Assembly: GCA_905250885.1 (NCBI GenBank)
Contig: CAJNOQ010000554.1
Location: 3,315-46,854 of the forward strand
Reading direction: 5' to 3'
Source of the DNA: Didymodactylos carnosus
Taxonomy: Eukaryota; Rotifera; Eurotatoria; Philodinida; Philodinidae
DNA: 43,540 nucleotides
A program made the translations under genes and the position numbers. This document shows positions 8,778 through 19,910 of the stretch, one piece after another (position 1 is the stretch's first letter; every line of letters starts with the position of its first letter). A model generated the notes under the pieces. The model searched no databases and had not been told where the DNA came from. It saw nothing but the letters and a program-made list of their open reading frames with translations.

Positions 8778-11700
8778 TTAATCATCTATTAAATAGTTTT
8801 CATATGGTAAAACTTGACCTTCCTTGATTGAATCTAAATGACAAAAAAGAAAGAATGGACTGCTTTCAGTGTTACTTACAGAAAATTCTCGTTAGGTATG
8901 CACCCATATTCCCCGATATATGTTACTCTTTTTGTGAGTCAGATCATATGAAGAGTACGAAAAGTTAAACTTTAATGACTCAGTTTCGTAGAGCAAACAC
9001 TTTTCTACAGAATAAGATATGAGCTATAGGATATTCTAAGTTTTATAAATTCTTTTAGGCATTCCAGGAAGGCATTAAAAAGATTTCAGAGTCGAAAAGA
9101 TTGCTTTTTTGACAAGATAAATGATTGCTCTAGTGTATCTATTAACTCTAGTACCATGTTCACTGCTACGTATTCTCTCTAGAGTTTTTCGTCAACTCAA
9201 ATATTTCTATGTGAACTGAACATGTTGCGTAAGAACAGAATATGCGCACATGATATAACATATTGTAACATACATGTGCGGCATCTGTATGCGCATCGAC
9301 CAACAAAACAAAAAAGATGAAAAAAAAATAGTTTAGATCGATAAAAAAGACGAAATTTGTACTAGAAGCATCAAGATAGAATATAAAAATTTTATTTCTA
9401 TTCAAGGGACAAAAAACAGAGAATATAATTGGAAGAAACGCTTTCATATAAAAATTTTAAAAATTTCAAGAATTTTAGAGAATCTCATTCCAGAACACAA
9501 CAGAATCCTTCATCTTTTTTCTTTAAGCTACAATCGCATCTCGAAAAAGAGTCATGAACCTCTTGTGAAGCATTTAGTAAAATGTTTTGTTAACAATTTT
9601 TGCTCTACAAAACTCAGCAATTAGAAAAATTCTAGAATACCATTTTCCGCTATGAAAAATTTTCTGTGTAAAAAAACGCAGAATTACATGCAATTGGTAA
9701 ATACTGCTTGTATGATGAATTCTTATAGCGTGCATTTGGTAAAGGGTGTAAACTAAAAACATCTATCATCCAGAAGAGCATATAAGAATTTTTTCTTACC
9801 TATGACCCATTCTTCCTTCACATTCGGATATGGAATAACTTTGAGTAGTTTCGATGACTTTCCAACAACAACTCTGGCACGATTGCGGCAAACAGTTGTC
9901 TAAAAGCAAAGAAGTTATTACCTTTAATTACATCATTATCTTCGATCTTTCAGACTATTAATAAAATGAGCATGTATACAAGATCAAAAGTGAGCTTTTT
10001 GAAAATCTCTTCTTCATTTGATACGTACATTTCCTCCTGATAAAATAATCATTCTTAATAAATCATCTCTCGGATATTTTGTCGTTGATGTTAAATAAAT
10101 ATCTTCACACTTTTGAAATAAAGTTATTGGTTTACCATTTTGACGTGCTTTTTTATAGAGTTTAACTGACTGAACTTTTTTTAATAAGATTTCATATTTT
10201 TTACACGATAACCATTCACCAACTTTAACTGATCTTACTATCCAATCGACTGTTACAATAGGGCAACCATATAACATAGCCAAAATAATTTCCATTGTTA
10301 TTTGTTCTTCGGGAGGTTTATCATCTTCATAATTCATAATAACATGAGTTGTAGATAAATCAACATACGTTTGTAAATAACAATCGCCCATCTTACGTAC
10401 AAGATTTTGAACTTTATTACATTGGCTAATAAAGAAATGATTACATGATAGGACGGTTATACGCTAACAAATAGACATACCTTGCTGTAAGACCACTTAA
10501 TACAAAAGAATAATTGGCAGGTTTTCTTGGAAGACTTTTCAATGCTGTATTCGTCACTAAAAAAAAGAGTAGAATTTATTGATATCAGATCGATGGTAGA
10601 TGTTCGATCAAGATCAAACAAATTTACATGTATTTTCTCGAACATGTTGTTGTTGGTCTTTTTCTCGAATAGCTTGTGAATACGAAATTAACGGTGGTGG
10701 ATATGGTACATGTTCAGTTCGAAATGGTCTTTTCGTCTTGAATACAACATGAATTGGTCCAAGCTGATCATCAGCTGTATCGTTATGATCAGTTTGAGAT
10801 GATCTGTTGAGAGCTTCTAATACTTCCTGTACTTCATCTTCATTGAGAGATTGTGCTTGGTATTGATTTATTTCTATTGGTGGTGACGATTGCTGTTGTT
10901 CACTAATTTGGGTTGCCGATGTCTGCACTTGTTCAGTTTGTTGTTGTTTTTGTGATTGAGTATAATTTGTATCTTCTTCTAAACTTAATCTTAACTGGGA
11001 TTGTATACGCGGCGCATCAGATTTTAGTTCATCATCAATTGAACTTAAAACAAACAAGACATCTTTTGCTAATGGTGTGACATTTGTCAATGACAAAAAA
11101 GTTGAACATGGTTGTTGTTCAATTGTAGAAATTTTTTGCATTGATAATGGTCGACGATTTTCTTTGTTTCTTCGTCTTGCCTGAGGTGTTCTGTTAAACG
11201 TCGGTGAGCGAGGGCGGCTACACTGTAATGGTTCGTTAATTTGAGTCGATTGCGGTTTAAGCGGAAATGAGAAAGATAGTTGTTCATTTGACGACCAAAT
11301 CAAGTCGTCTGTATTCATTATGGCTGATGGCTGAAAAGGCCAACGATTTGAAGCCATTTCTTTTTCTAGCAACGATAAAAGTTCACCGTTAAAATAACCA
11401 AAGTGAACTGGTGAAGATGAACACGTTAATTTATCCGATTGATTTTCATCTATAATAAAAACGAAAGTGGATTTGAAGAAAGTCAAGTAATTACGCGAAT
11501 TACTGCTCATTTTATGCTCTTCAGACCTATGACACTGTGTTACTTGAAATAAGAGCCTGATTAATGAATATTATGAAAGAAAATTGCGTTCGCATATGTC
11601 TTTGTTCTACCAACAGTTCAGAGTAAAGTAGCACAGATAACACACATAAAACATACACTAAAGACTGTTGCATTTATTTTGATAATATATCATACGTACT

Positions 11701-13767
11701 TTGTTTTGTAATTAAAAAGAAAGAAAAAAAGAATAGGAACGAATCGATAAAAAATATCAGCTGAAATCGATTATATTGTATTAGTGAATCTTGAAGAAAA
11801 AATTGTGTTATGTTAATATTCCATAAGTTATTTACCTTGTGAAGGCAGAATGATGATTGTATCATCTGCTTGTGAATCTTGTACGTGGTCAGTTGTCAAT
11901 TTATTTCGATAAAATTCATGTGGTATACTTGTGTCATTCCATTGAGGTTTATCATTTTCTTCATGTGTTATGACAGATATTTGGTCAATACTTAAAGAAT
12001 CATTCGAAGTTTGTGGTATTAGAATGGATTCGACTTTTTCATTTTTAATCGGTTTAATCCGGATAACATTGCCTCCATAACGATTAATAATTAAAACTTG
12101 CTCAGTATCTAAACAAGATGAACTTAAAGCATTAGATGATGCTCATTTTAGCTTAGCAGACATGTTAAAAAGGTAGAGTTTCCTACACCATATGAAAATA
12201 GGTAAAAGGCAAACTACAAGGATTAAAAATATTCAAGAGCCTCCGTCCATAGCACATAAATGGTTCTTCTTTCTTCAAGCGACCAAGTTCATTAGTGGAA
12301 TATACAATGGTTAAACAATGACGCAAACAAGTTACCATTTTCCTCTTGGGTTGGTGGAATAATATCGTCAACGGTAATCGTCTGTACTTGTTCAAAATAG
12401 CGATCTTTTGGTAAATTATCGAATTCACCACGAACTGGTGTAAAGAGTTTCTTTTTACCAATCGATGAATATTTTGCCTAGGAGAAGTATATATAGCTAG
12501 GTAGAGATTTTGTTTCACACAAAAGCTTACAAAAACACAAACATACATCAGTAGAGACGACATATAGTTTATTTTTTGGTGTAAAGTTATTGGATTGAAG
12601 ATGTTGTAGTTTTTCAGATGCGAATTCGTTTCTGGGTGTGATTGTCAAAGAAAATACCTCTGGTAAAACAGTAATGTCTTTATTTTCATCATTTTCTTCG
12701 TCTAAATAAACAATGTAAAACAATTCAGGAATACGGCAGTACAGTAGCCAAAAGGATCTTTTTACAGATGTATATATTTTGGCTTTGTATACTCTATAGA
12801 CAGTAATTCTCTTCCATCATGAGGAGTTAGATTTACCTTTACTTCCAATGATAATGTCATTCAACGGGATTTGATATTTTCGGTAACTAATAATTTGTTT
12901 TCTTTTTACACAGCAATCTAACCATTTCGGATCAATTAATGGGATATGATATTTTCGTGCAAATAATTTCGTTTCATATTTTCCGTGCTTAAAAATGATA
13001 TGTGTTGTTGTTTTTTCGGAAGGAACATCACATATTTGTGCACCATATTCTTTCAAAATATTACCAAGTCGTAGTGATCGTTCGACATAATTTTCTGTAG
13101 CCAATTCACTTTCACAATCAACATAAAATACACATTCTAAAATAATTAAACAATATGTTTCCACCATTTTATTCGAGAGTGAGTTTTTACACACAATGAT
13201 AGAACAATTTGGTGTTTATGCGGTTCGTCGCGTACTTCAAAGATATTGTGTTTAGACACTGGCTATGTAATAACCTTGGCCAACGTACTTGCGTCTTAGT
13301 GCCTCGGATCATTTGTTCGATTACATGCTAACTACGCTGTAACGTACAATGCAGTTTTTCTACTTAGTTTTCGAACAGCTAGTGCGTGGTTAGTGAGTGT
13401 GTCCAGAGGGCTCGGACAATTGGCCAAAAGGATTTTCAGTTAGGTTAACCTTCTGTCCAGAGCTGTGGCTGATGAATAGTAACGAGATGGGTGACCATGG
13501 CAGAAGCTTATCAACTGCATGGAAGATCTTAGGTTATTGAAACTGTCATTGAGTAGCACCCTACATCGATAACGGTAGTCTTTCTTCTTCCAAAAGATGC
13601 GTCTAGACAAAGAGCATTGAACGCCTAGAGGTTCGAGAAAAACAGAAACAATACATAAAATCATGTTGCTAATTTCTCGACAACTTACTTGAGAATAATA
13701 GTAATCGATCAACTTTTTCACGTGATGGCTGTTGTATCTTTGGTTTAGCGAACGACGAAACGGACAT
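8778..13767 (-). CDS. MCPH1: microcephalin (MCPH1), three BRCT domains
   Basis: Ten exons give about 799 residues (human about 835): 13767-13689, 13136-12837, 12701-12547, 12477-12336, 12108-11836, 11449-10628, 10556-10481, 10425-10029, 9899-9800, 8833-8778. Phases agree at every junction. The N-terminal BRCT (about residues 27-125) has THIIFKHGKYETKLFARKYH and the conserved tryptophan in IDPKWLDCC. The middle is disordered and Q/S-rich, with a KEN box (RRNKENRRPLS, about residue 412), a known APC/C degron type; fly and human MCPH1 are APC/C substrates. Tandem C-terminal BRCTs begin YSFVLSGLTA and include TTHVIMNYE, VTVDWIVRSV, then EEWVIDSIKEG. MCPH1 acts in chromosome condensation and the DNA-damage response. 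The first exon (start at 13767, 26 codons) is chosen because its donor phase fits the TTTTAG acceptor before the BRCT; a start at about 13166 is an alternative. The last intron is 966 bases and the last exon only 18 codons plus stop. Confidence 0.85.
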
Positions 13768-13944
13768 GACGAAGAATAAAATTAAATATTAGAAAAGGAA
13801 CGTATCTGACAAGGCTTATTGATATCTGACAAATCTGTAAAAAAATAATAATAGGATGATAACAGGATTGATTAATTGAAAGCAGTAAGAGAGACGATAA
13901 AGATTTGAAAAGAAAATGAACATTATCAATTCATGCCCTAGTGA
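13768..13944. promoter_or_regulatory. upstream region of MCPH1
   Basis: AT-rich sequence directly above the proposed MCPH1 start codon (minus strand). The promoter is expected here by position only; no specific element was recognised. Confidence 0.25.
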
Positions 13945-14445
13945 ATGTACTTGAGCAACGTACTTGCGCAAGTACGTGGGTTAAGTAATGACGATAGTAC
14001 TTGTGGACTTTTCCAAGTAAAATGTAAGTACTTGCCGGACACAATGCAAGTAAATCTAAAAAAGGTTGAGTCAAATAGGTTCAGTCAAATACTTGTTCCG
14101 TTTATTGTTATTTTCTATTTTATACATATTAAATACTCTACTTTTGTAGAGCAAATACATGCACGGCTACTAAGTTTGCTCAACTCGATAGAAATATATA
14201 AGTTTATTTTATAAGTATATAACGATTGATATTATGGTGTTTATTCCAACCGGTCAATGTAAAAGGAAAGGGTGACTGACTTGTTCAAGTACTTGAATGA
14301 AGCAAGTTAAGTAACGACACTTGCCAAATTCTTGCTCAAGTACTTGTCAAGTTCTTGCTCAAGTACTTCCCAAGTGCTTAACTTGTCACGTACTTCGAAG
14401 TACTCTCAAGTAATCAAGTACTTGTATGAAGTACATCTACTAAAA
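13945..14445. mobile_element. foldback-like element built of CAAGTACTTG palindromes
   Basis: Both ends are crowded with the 10-base palindrome CAAGTACTTG and near copies (AGTACTTG, CAAGTACG, ACTTGCTCAAG). Left copies lie at about 13948-14050; right copies lie at about 14283, 14338, 14358 and 14417. The left edge reads GAATGTACTTG and the right edge is the complement of GATGTACTTC, so the ends are loosely inverted. The middle (about 14055-14275) is plain AT-rich sequence. No coding capacity is seen; an open frame through it (13945-14214) is not gene-like. The architecture matches the element at 1927-2791 but the motif differs. Confidence 0.6.
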
Positions 14446-15260
14446 TGTCCTCAATTCAGATATAATGCTAAATAGACTCGAACGAACAGATAGTGTTTTC
14501 AAAAGGAAGTTTAAGTAAAAACGTTGGCAGAGCTCTTTTCACATAGAAATCTAGATAACTACTCACAGCAGTTTTTTATTCTATACAAAAAAATTAACGT
14601 TAACTATACTCATGACTTTAAATATAATTTCAAATTTATAATCGATCACCGGCTGCGACCGTTGAAGTAAAACAACTTTGTATTGGACGACGAAGCAAAC
14701 AAATCCGAGTGAAGGAAAATTCTTTTCTCCGCTATAGCGCCATCATTCGTGTGATATAAAGTACTTAAGTGGAAGAGCGACATTTAACCCACACCTGAAT
14801 GATTCTTCGCCAATCTTTTTCTTCTATATTTAATTACCGAATCTGCTTTTTAACTTTGTTGGAGATAGATACTCTTCGACGTGATGGTCGTTTTCTCCTG
14901 CTTGAAAGCAGACTCCCGTACATCGTACCACAACTCTAAACTTTTGCATTTTACCTTTGTCATAGTGCATTGACCTTTATTAATGGCAGGACCTTTTACG
15001 ATAAAACAGAAACATTTGTCATAGTGCATTATTTTCAATCTATAAAATTTGTATTATGAGCACTATTTTTTTAAATAAAGAAAATAGATTATATAAACAC
15101 AAGCAAAACAAAATCATTTGTTTATCAAATAAAATGTTATATTATTCAGTATGGAAATTGTTTGGTATAGTTTGACAATAATAGCATAATAGAAAAATTT
15201 ATCATTTTTTTTTTAAATATCACATAATGGGATATTATCAGATATCGAGTATTTTTATCA
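14446..15260. other. gene-free stretch between EFHC2 and MCPH1
   Basis: No recognised gene. A slightly less AT-rich patch at about 14640-14830 has no clear open frame. The lower-GC part next to 15261 probably contains the EFHC2 3' untranslated region. Confidence 0.4.
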
Positions 15261-18200
15261 TTAGTGTCCTGAATCTTCATAATTATTTTGTGTTATTGTA
15301 ACATTTGTCGTATTTAAACCCAAATCTTTCAAAAATTCAGAATATTGAACATTGAATTTTTTTCGTTCATGTGTCGTTTTTTCAAAGTTTTTCGGATCAT
15401 CATTTAAACGTGCCTCTTCTGTAGGTAGTTTAGGAGCTTCTACACTAGCTTCTCGCCAATTCAACGCTTTCAATAAATCTAAATAATCTACACAACCATC
15501 ATCTTGAGTCATACTAAACAAAGAAATAAATGGAAAAAATTTAGTATTTCATTGAAACTATTATCAATTTTGCATACAGTTTAATAAGGGTGTTCAGCAA
15601 ATAGTCTGGTAATGGTACATGAACAGATTTCAAAGCAATTCGAACTTCATCGGCTGGTAATCGTCCTTTCATACTGAAATATGAGAAATTATTTATATTA
15701 ATCAATTATTATTTTATAACAATTAATATACCTTGGATCTCTGGTGATTAAATTTTCTTTCAATGATGAAAATGTTTCGTAATTATTTTTTCTTAAATGC
15801 TCTTGAGCAACAGATACGACAGAATAGATATCATGTTCTTGTATAACTTGTTGAGCGTAATATCGTGCAATCGTTATAATTTCATGATCGACAAGTAAAT
15901 GACCTATTACAGTCAACAAAGATATTTTAGACGGCGCTCTTAAAACCTACAAAAATAGTGATTACGTCTTACCAACGATATTTTTCATTAGACAGTAATA
16001 TGTTTCGAAACCAAAATAACCCCGACGATGTGGATCATGTGCATCAAATTGAGAAACAGCTGCTGAATTTGATGTAAAAAAGTCTTTCAATTTTTGCATA
16101 ATAAGCGAACGATTTGCTTTTGAAAACTAAAATAAAAAATTCAAAATATGATAAATTATTAAAGTTTTCTCGTGTTAAACTTTTACCATATGACTATGCT
16201 CTTCCATTAGTTTGAATGCATATTCATCAGCATCATATAGATCAAATATAAATCCATTTATTTCAAGACATGCACCAACATAAAAATCTTCGGCACCAAA
16301 ATAATCCGAAATTTCAACAGGATAACGTGTCTGATTAGGTTTTTTGATTCTCTGACGTTCCAAAAATTTGCCACCTTGAATACCTGTGACAAGAAGTAAG
16401 TTTTTTTTTAATTTAGTTTAGAAAATTTAAATACTGAAGCATTTCAGTGTCTTTTACATATGTTCGTATATTACCTGAATTTCTTACTGGTGGTTCGTAG
16501 ATGTAAATTGTGTCATCACTAAGATAATAAGATATAATAAAACGACGGGCAGATTGAATAGAATCTTTTGTAATAATTCGTGCCATAAATCGTAATATGT
16601 TTGTTTCATAACCTTGTCTATCAAAGCCCATAAATTTGACAAAATCTTTTTTAGGTGGTTCCGGTATTATTTTTTTCGTTGAACTTAATGAATCTTCTTC
16701 GCTACCAAAACCAGTATCTTCAACAAGCAACAGCACATATAATATTGTCTAAAGTATTTCCTTTTTTAGATAACTTACATGGATAAGCTTGTTTTAGTGG
16801 TTTCGTACTCGCTTTTTTATTATATGAAATTGGACTGAAATCTTGCAAACCATATTTTGTACGATAGAAATTTTTTGTAAATTCATCACAGTCAGTAATC
16901 AACACATTTCGACCATAAACATTTAACATTTTTCCAATTGCCAAATCTTGGTCAGTATAGTATGCGTCGTTAAGAGCACCAGTCTAAATGAAGAAAAAGA
17001 TAAATCCATTACTTATAACAATACCACCATCTATCGGACGTTATTCTTTATGAATAGCAATACATTTTAATGTTACGTCATTCACAGACGCAAACTGATC
17101 TTGTACTTGCTATTACCTTAAGATTATCTAATATATATCGTTGTTTATTGAGCTGACCAAATACATTCAATACTGTTCTTTGTGCATTTTCACCTGGTAA
17201 TCTTAATCCCTGAAATTCTTTTGGTAATTTGCCACGACTCAAGAAAATTGGCGGCGCATCGCGTCCACTATTTGGTGGTAATACTTCTCGGATTTCCATT
17301 GTATCATCTAAAGAATAAGACTCACAGTGAAGAAAATGAGAAAAAGAAAAAGGCTTACGAACCTGATAGAAAATAATGCAAAACAAATTCTCTTATATCA
17401 CCATATAGACTATCAGTATTATCCCAAACCGCCCAGAATCGTAATACATGTTGGTCATGATTCAAAAACTTTTTCAATGAATCAACTCTTTCATATGGCC
17501 GTAAAGGATTTTGTCCTCCATCAAGCTAAAATACATCGTTTAAATAAAATAGAACAACATTTGTTCCTTTTATACATTAAAACATCTATACATACACCTT
17601 GTCTCTGCTTCAAAAATGGATCTTCAGGTGCAGAAAAGCCTAAATAGGATTTAGTATGATGAATAAGATAATTCTTATACTTCTGTCTTACTAACCGGGT
17701 GGAACCCGAACACCAAGTTTGGTTAAAAAGTTTCTTGTAAATTGATCACAATCAATTATTTTATATACTCGTCCATAAAATGATAATTCGCTACCAACAT
17801 TGAAATATTCAATTGTGTGAAAACGATCATCATTTGGAGCTACTAATGGCACACGATGTCTCTTCAAAATTGTACCTTGCGGAAAACCTACATTTGGTTG
17901 ACGTTGTTCAACGACTTGTACAGTGTCATCTTCTGGATAAAAATAAATTCGACATTTTCGAATACGATATTGCTCTTGTGGACGTTCTGTTATAGATTCT
18001 TGAAAATAAGCATCGAAACACAATACTTGTTTATCAAAGGCTAACCAGGCTGGTCTGTCTGGACCTTCTCCTATTCATGGAAGAAAAAGCAGATAAAATA
18101 CAATAAAATAAGAAAATTAGATGTTAACAAACCTCTTGGATACACAGAATTTTTTGGTCGTAAATCTTCACCCGGTAATGGAACTCCACCAATACCTAGC

Positions 18201-18522
18201 TTTGTTCCTGTTGACATTGAAACGCCATTATATTTGTCAAATTGATGAGGACGATGGAATTTGTCGTTGCCACTCTATATAAACCACGAAAAATGAAAAA
18301 TATCAGAGGTGATTGGATATTGGTAGAGAACAAGCAGTTTTCGACAAGAAGGTTCATGAAATTAAGCATAAACAGTGAAAAATGAGACTTTCAAATAGAA
18401 CATCACTCTGTTGTATAGTAGTGCCCAAAATTTCCTCTCCTCCGCGAAATATGTTTCTGAAATACTTTCAAATGACCTACTTTTCGTTCGAATGTATTAC
18501 CAGGCAAAAACGGTAGAGCCAT
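15261..18522 (-). CDS. EFHC2: EFHC2-type protein, three DM10 domains plus C-terminal EF-hand-like region
   Basis: Thirteen exons, every phase consistent, give about 758 residues (human EFHC2 about 749): 18522-18481, 18274-18133, 18070-17696, 17639-17596, 17525-17363, 17307-17117, 16983-16779, 16717-16475, 16383-16187, 16126-15973, 15903-15732, 15673-15578, 15513-15261. The 14-codon first exon encodes MALPFLPGNTFERK, the family's typical N-terminus. DM10 domain 1 contains YRIRKCRIYFYPEDDTVQV and IIDCDQFTRNFL. Domain 2 contains VLRFWAVWDNTDSLYGD and ITDCDEFTKNFY. Domain 3 contains TGFGSEEDSL, ILRFMARI and DADEYAFKLMEE. The C-terminal part resembles the calcium-binding-like region, ending LLKALNWREA and a tail with FLKDLGL. 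The family are inner-surface proteins of ciliary doublet microtubules, expected in a ciliated animal. EFHC1 is the alternative, but the longer C-terminus and the GIGG...YPRG segment favour EFHC2. Confidence 0.9.
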
Positions 18523-19730
18523 TTGAAATTGATGTTCTTTTTCCAATGTTCGTTGGCAAGTATCGTCTCGATGATTATCAGAGTGTGAAAGTTGTTTCGT
18601 TAAACTACCATTTGCATAATTTTTCAGGATTAGTTGCTAAGTGAAACCTCTATGCATCCAAGTAGACCACTATTAAGTTCAGTATGATTTGTACAGTTCA
18701 ACGGCGGTACAATCACTATGGAATAAATGAATCAAGTTACAATGGTATTGATGTGTTTTTCATAGATGGAAGCACTTTTTGGACTGATCTTGTGTCTGTT
18801 CAGAAATAGGAAAAAAATTATGAACAACGACTCGTGTAGGTAGATACCTGGGTCCTGTCTGTAGCCGCCGAAGGAAAGCCGAGAAAATTCTGCAACTTGC
18901 GGAGAAAAGAGCACTCTTTTCTCCATCTCCTAGACGCATCGGCAACGGGAAACGTTTACTTGCCAGTGTCTGACTGGAGAGTCTAACCCAAAATCTAACA
19001 CAGATCGCTCTTCACTTTCCAGCGGTGAAGATCGCATGAGTTTCTAATTGCTTGCCTTCCAGAGTTATTCTACTGTCTTTCATCTGCACTCTATTTTGAA
19101 ATAAAGTATTTGAAATAAATAATAAGCTCATATTTCACCGACTACTAACAGTCAACTCACGAAATTCATATCGTACATAGAGTAGAGTGATGGCTACATT
19201 TCAGTAAAACGAAAAAGTCTTCATCTCTCTTAGATCAGAAGCTATTGATATTTTACGGAAAAGAAATAAATCGCTTATATCTCACCAACCATCCAGTGAA
19301 AAAGGCCCAAACTTGATCAGTATTCGGTAAGAGCTATGACAAATAAAACTAGAAGTCCCTAGCTATCATAGTTCTTGAGTTATAGAGGTGTCGTTGCTTT
19401 TGTGAGTACTGTAAAATCGATTCTTTTACAACTATTCATGAACAGTAATATGAGAACAATTATGTCTCTTTAATAATCTTCATCTTAACTTTCGTGTGAT
19501 GATCACATTTAAAATAAAAATAAATGTCCTTTCGTTTCTCTCAATCAACTTGTTCGGATAATATTCAACAAAAGCAAGTACAAATGAGATCTTATTTCAA
19601 ATCATAATAATCAATTAAATGACAAAGATAAACTTTTAATATTTGCAAAATTCCACCAACTGCCGTGAAAAAATGACTCAGTTCGAGTATCTGAGTACAA
19701 GAGATGTTAGAGATTTCTATCTCAGATTTT
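18523..19730. other. gene-free stretch upstream of EFHC2
   Basis: No coding region is supported. Open frames here are short; the 78-codon plus-strand frame at 18411-18644 overlaps EFHC2 exon 1 in antisense. A moderately GC-rich patch at about 18840-18950 contains a 64-codon minus-strand frame (from 18926) ending at a GTATCT donor-like site. I do not recognise it and consider it weak. Confidence 0.4.
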
Positions 19731-19910
19731 CTAAAATTTGCTCGACAGAGAGGCGACGGAACATCAGGAGCGATGGAGACCAGAGGTGAGCGATGGACTA
19801 TCTTTAGCTCCGCCTCGAGGATCGCCTCGCGAACTTCTTGTCTCGTCATCGCCCCGTACCTCGCCACGTTTCGAAAAATCTACTTCGCGAGGGTCACTCT
19901 ATAAGCTTTC
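19731..19910. other. GC-rich island in AT-rich surroundings
   Basis: About 180 bases are clearly richer in G and C than the flanks, with several CG steps (CGCCTCGAGG, GCCTCGCGAACT, CCCCGTACCTCGCC). Open frames cross it on both strands: plus 19738-20061, rich in S, P and R, and minus 19592-19867, containing MTRQEVREAILEAELKIVHR. Neither resembles a family I know. It could be a lost exon, a fragment of a mobile element, transferred DNA or a regulatory island. Confidence 0.4.

Noticed and set aside
13440-13500. 5S-rRNA-like words (GAGATGGGTGACC)
   Set aside because: Only about ten bases resemble 5S rRNA; no internal control boxes or flanking similarity, so no RNA gene or derived SINE is claimed.
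18411-18644. 78-codon plus-strand open frame as a gene
   Set aside because: It overlaps the 14-codon first exon of EFHC2 on the other strand, which matches the family N-terminus (MALPFLPGN) exactly; the plus frame has no similarity or splice context.
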